NCBI RefSeq assembly: GCF_029318685.1
Contig: NZ_CP119677.1
Span: 4,269,001-4,333,000 of the forward strand
Direction of reading: 5' to 3'
Length of the DNA: 64,000 nt
Source of the DNA: Ruminiclostridium papyrosolvens DSM 2782
GTDB lineage: Bacteria > Bacillota > Clostridia > Acetivibrionales > DSM-1351
Below, piece after piece: positions 62,829 to 64,000 of the stretch (the stretch's first letter is position 1; every line of letters begins with the position of its first letter). Made by a program: the position numbers and the translations under genes. The notes under the pieces were generated by a model. It was not told the DNA's origin and did not search any database. It was given only the letters and a program-made list of their open reading frames with translations.

Positions 62829-63497
62829 TCAAGTATCATTCTGAACAAATGATACTTTGAACAACCTTGCAATATTATTTTCATTTATCCAAAGTAATAC
62901 TTCATCCGTTATATCGGCAAGAGTTACATTCCCATCTTCCACAGCTACAAGAAACTTCATTATCTCATCATCAAGGTTTAACTCTTCTATTATTTTTTCA
63001 GCATCCTGTAAGCCAGAAATAAAATAATCTATATTTTTGTTAATAGTTGGCCAACTTTTGCCTTTTTCGATACGATTTATAATTTGTTTTGTAACCTCTT
63101 TACTTGGTGTTATATCCATAACTGTTTGAAGCGTGCTAAGCAATTTACTACTTTTTTTAGAATAATATACATTCCACGCTTCCTTTACCTGAATATCAAC
63201 ACTATTTTTATATTTTTGTAGTTCAAGATTAATACTTTCGTTTCCAGCTTTGATATCAATAACCTTACCAACAGCTTCAATAAACTTCTTAACATCGCTT
63301 ATGACTTGACTTGATATAACAAAATCAGTATTTGCATTTACTGCCTCTATTTCGGAGAGCAAATTTCCAAATTCAAAATTTAATGTATTGAATTTTTTCT
63401 CTATCTGCTCTTTTGCCTTGTTATCATTTGCCAAAGCAACTAAACTATTATAACTTTCCATTTCCTCAATACTCTCAAGTAATAATTTACTTAACAT
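62829..63497 (-). CDS. Orphan helical protein
   Basis: A 222-residue protein predicted to be almost entirely helical, with coiled-coil-like stretches (IEEMESYNSLVALAND, FNTLNFEFGNLLSEIEAVN) and an acidic C-terminus (NLDDEIMKFLVAVEDG, ADITDEVLLWINE). No signal peptide. It overlaps the upstream gene by 7 bases, so both belong to one operon that continues beyond the window. Family not recognised; a place in a defence island is suggested only by the Mrr neighbour. Confidence 0.6.
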   Translation of the reverse strand: MLSKLLLESIEEMESYNSLVALANDNKAKEQIEKKFNTLNFEFGNLLSEIEAVNANTDFVISSQVISDVKKFIEAVGKVIDIKAGNESINLELQKYKNSVDIQVKEAWNVYYSKKSSKLLSTLQTVMDITPSKEVTKQIINRIEKGKSWPTINKNIDYFISGLQDAEKIIEELNLDDEIMKFLVAVEDGNVTLADITDEVLLWINENNIARLFKVSFVQNDT

Positions 63498-63973
63498 TTT
63501 TTACCCTCCAATCTTCCGCAAATATCCATATACTCATTTTTTTTGATAATAAGCTGATTTATATTCTCATCACTCATTTCATTTAAGGAATTAACAACAA
63601 GTTTCTCTTTTTTCTTTATAATATTATTTTTTAAATCATTAGCATCCTTTTCAACTTCATCTAGTAGATCACATAACCACTCCATTTTTCTAATTGGATC
63701 ATGTGAAAACAACAACAAGCACTCTGTAGTATCTTCAGCTTCACAAGCCTTTTTTGCCGTCTTTATAGCTGTTGCTATTTCTTTACTCTTTACCTTTACA
63801 TTAGATATCATTCCATTCTTCGGTACATAATTGATTTGATTCTTTGCCAAGTTCTTATAGAATGTATTAATTTCCTCGCAAATTTCTTTTATTTCAAACT
63901 CGTAATCATCTTCACATTCAAGGTGATTATAAATTTTGTCAATTATCTTCCGAGCCTTGGCCTTTTCCTCCAT
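63491..63973 (-). CDS. Orphan helical protein (possibly longer upstream)
   Basis: At least 160 residues, helical, Lys/Glu-rich with coiled-coil potential (LLDEVEKDANDLKNNIIKKK). The ATG at 63973 has no clear ribosome binding site and the frame stays open to the right edge, so the true start may lie outside the window. Operon partner of the next gene. Family not recognised. Confidence 0.5.
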   Translation of the reverse strand: MEEKAKARKIIDKIYNHLECEDDYEFEIKEICEEINTFYKNLAKNQINYVPKNGMISNVKVKSKEIATAIKTAKKACEAEDTTECLLLFSHDPIRKMEWLCDLLDEVEKDANDLKNNIIKKKEKLVVNSLNEMSDENINQLIIKKNEYMDICGRLEGKKC

Positions 63974-64000
63974 ACAAACAGCATTGAGCCTTTGAAATAT

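Overview
The window looks like chromosomal DNA of a low-GC, mesophilic, cellulolytic Clostridium-type Firmicute close to Ruminiclostridium. The pointers are strong AGGAGG-type ribosome binding sites, a secreted cohesin-dockerin protein, a second secreted protein with an internal dockerin, S-layer-homology surface proteins, stalk-domain TPR proteins and one-/two-component ABC modules typical of clostridia. No tRNA, rRNA, CRISPR array or replication origin was found.

Layout. 1-8.2 kb: a giant secreted S-layer-homology protein (cut by the left edge) and a 7TMR-DISM histidine kinase/SARP-type regulator pair, visibly richer in G+C than the rest. 8.5-15.9 kb: an orphan protein, an FtsX-type ABC exporter with its own OmpR/HAMP two-component system, and bioB behind a BirA-like operator. 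16-21.4 kb: two secreted stalk-TPR proteins and a single-pass membrane protein. 21.7-25.3 kb: a radical-SAM peptide system (subtilisin-like protease, fused radical SAM maturase, small accessory protein, two tiny CXXX-repeat precursor peptides). 25.4-31.2 kb: isochorismatase-like hydrolase, CPBP protease, ABC exporter, and the dockerin/cohesin pair. 31.4-41.5 kb: regulators with small membrane targets, an amidase, a sigma-factor/ABC operon, and a MarR operon with a clear promoter and operator. 41.7-44.1 kb: an SLH-CBM9-esterase. 45-50.4 kb: a second, inverted CXXX-peptide system with two more precursors, a decayed third one and an ABC exporter. 50.9-56.9 kb: accessory genes (chloramphenicol acetyltransferase, DJ-1/PfpI, GyrI-like, AraC, cyclase, MarR) mixed with pseudogenes. 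56.8-60.2 kb: an IS21-family element inserted into an IS256-family transposase that itself abuts a broken hxlR gene. 60.4-64 kb: an orphan gene, an Mrr-type restriction endonuclease and two orphan helical proteins, probably the edge of a defence island.

The most interesting content is the pair of CXXX-repeat peptide systems. Both have the same gene order: maturase, small tryptophan-rich accessory protein, then tiny precursors with a short Lys-Ile-Asn-bearing leader followed by Cys every fourth residue. One copy carries a cytoplasmic subtilisin-like protease and no obvious exporter; the other carries an ABC exporter and no protease. The maturase families are known bioinformatically as CXXX-repeat peptide maturases. 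I know of no experimentally defined product, so the modification (probably thioether or other Cys crosslinks) is inference.

Start codons were moved from the longest open frame wherever a ribosome binding site clearly pointed to a downstream start (radical SAM gene at 22397, bioB, the OmpR regulator, the MarR gene at 41419, TetR, amidase and others).
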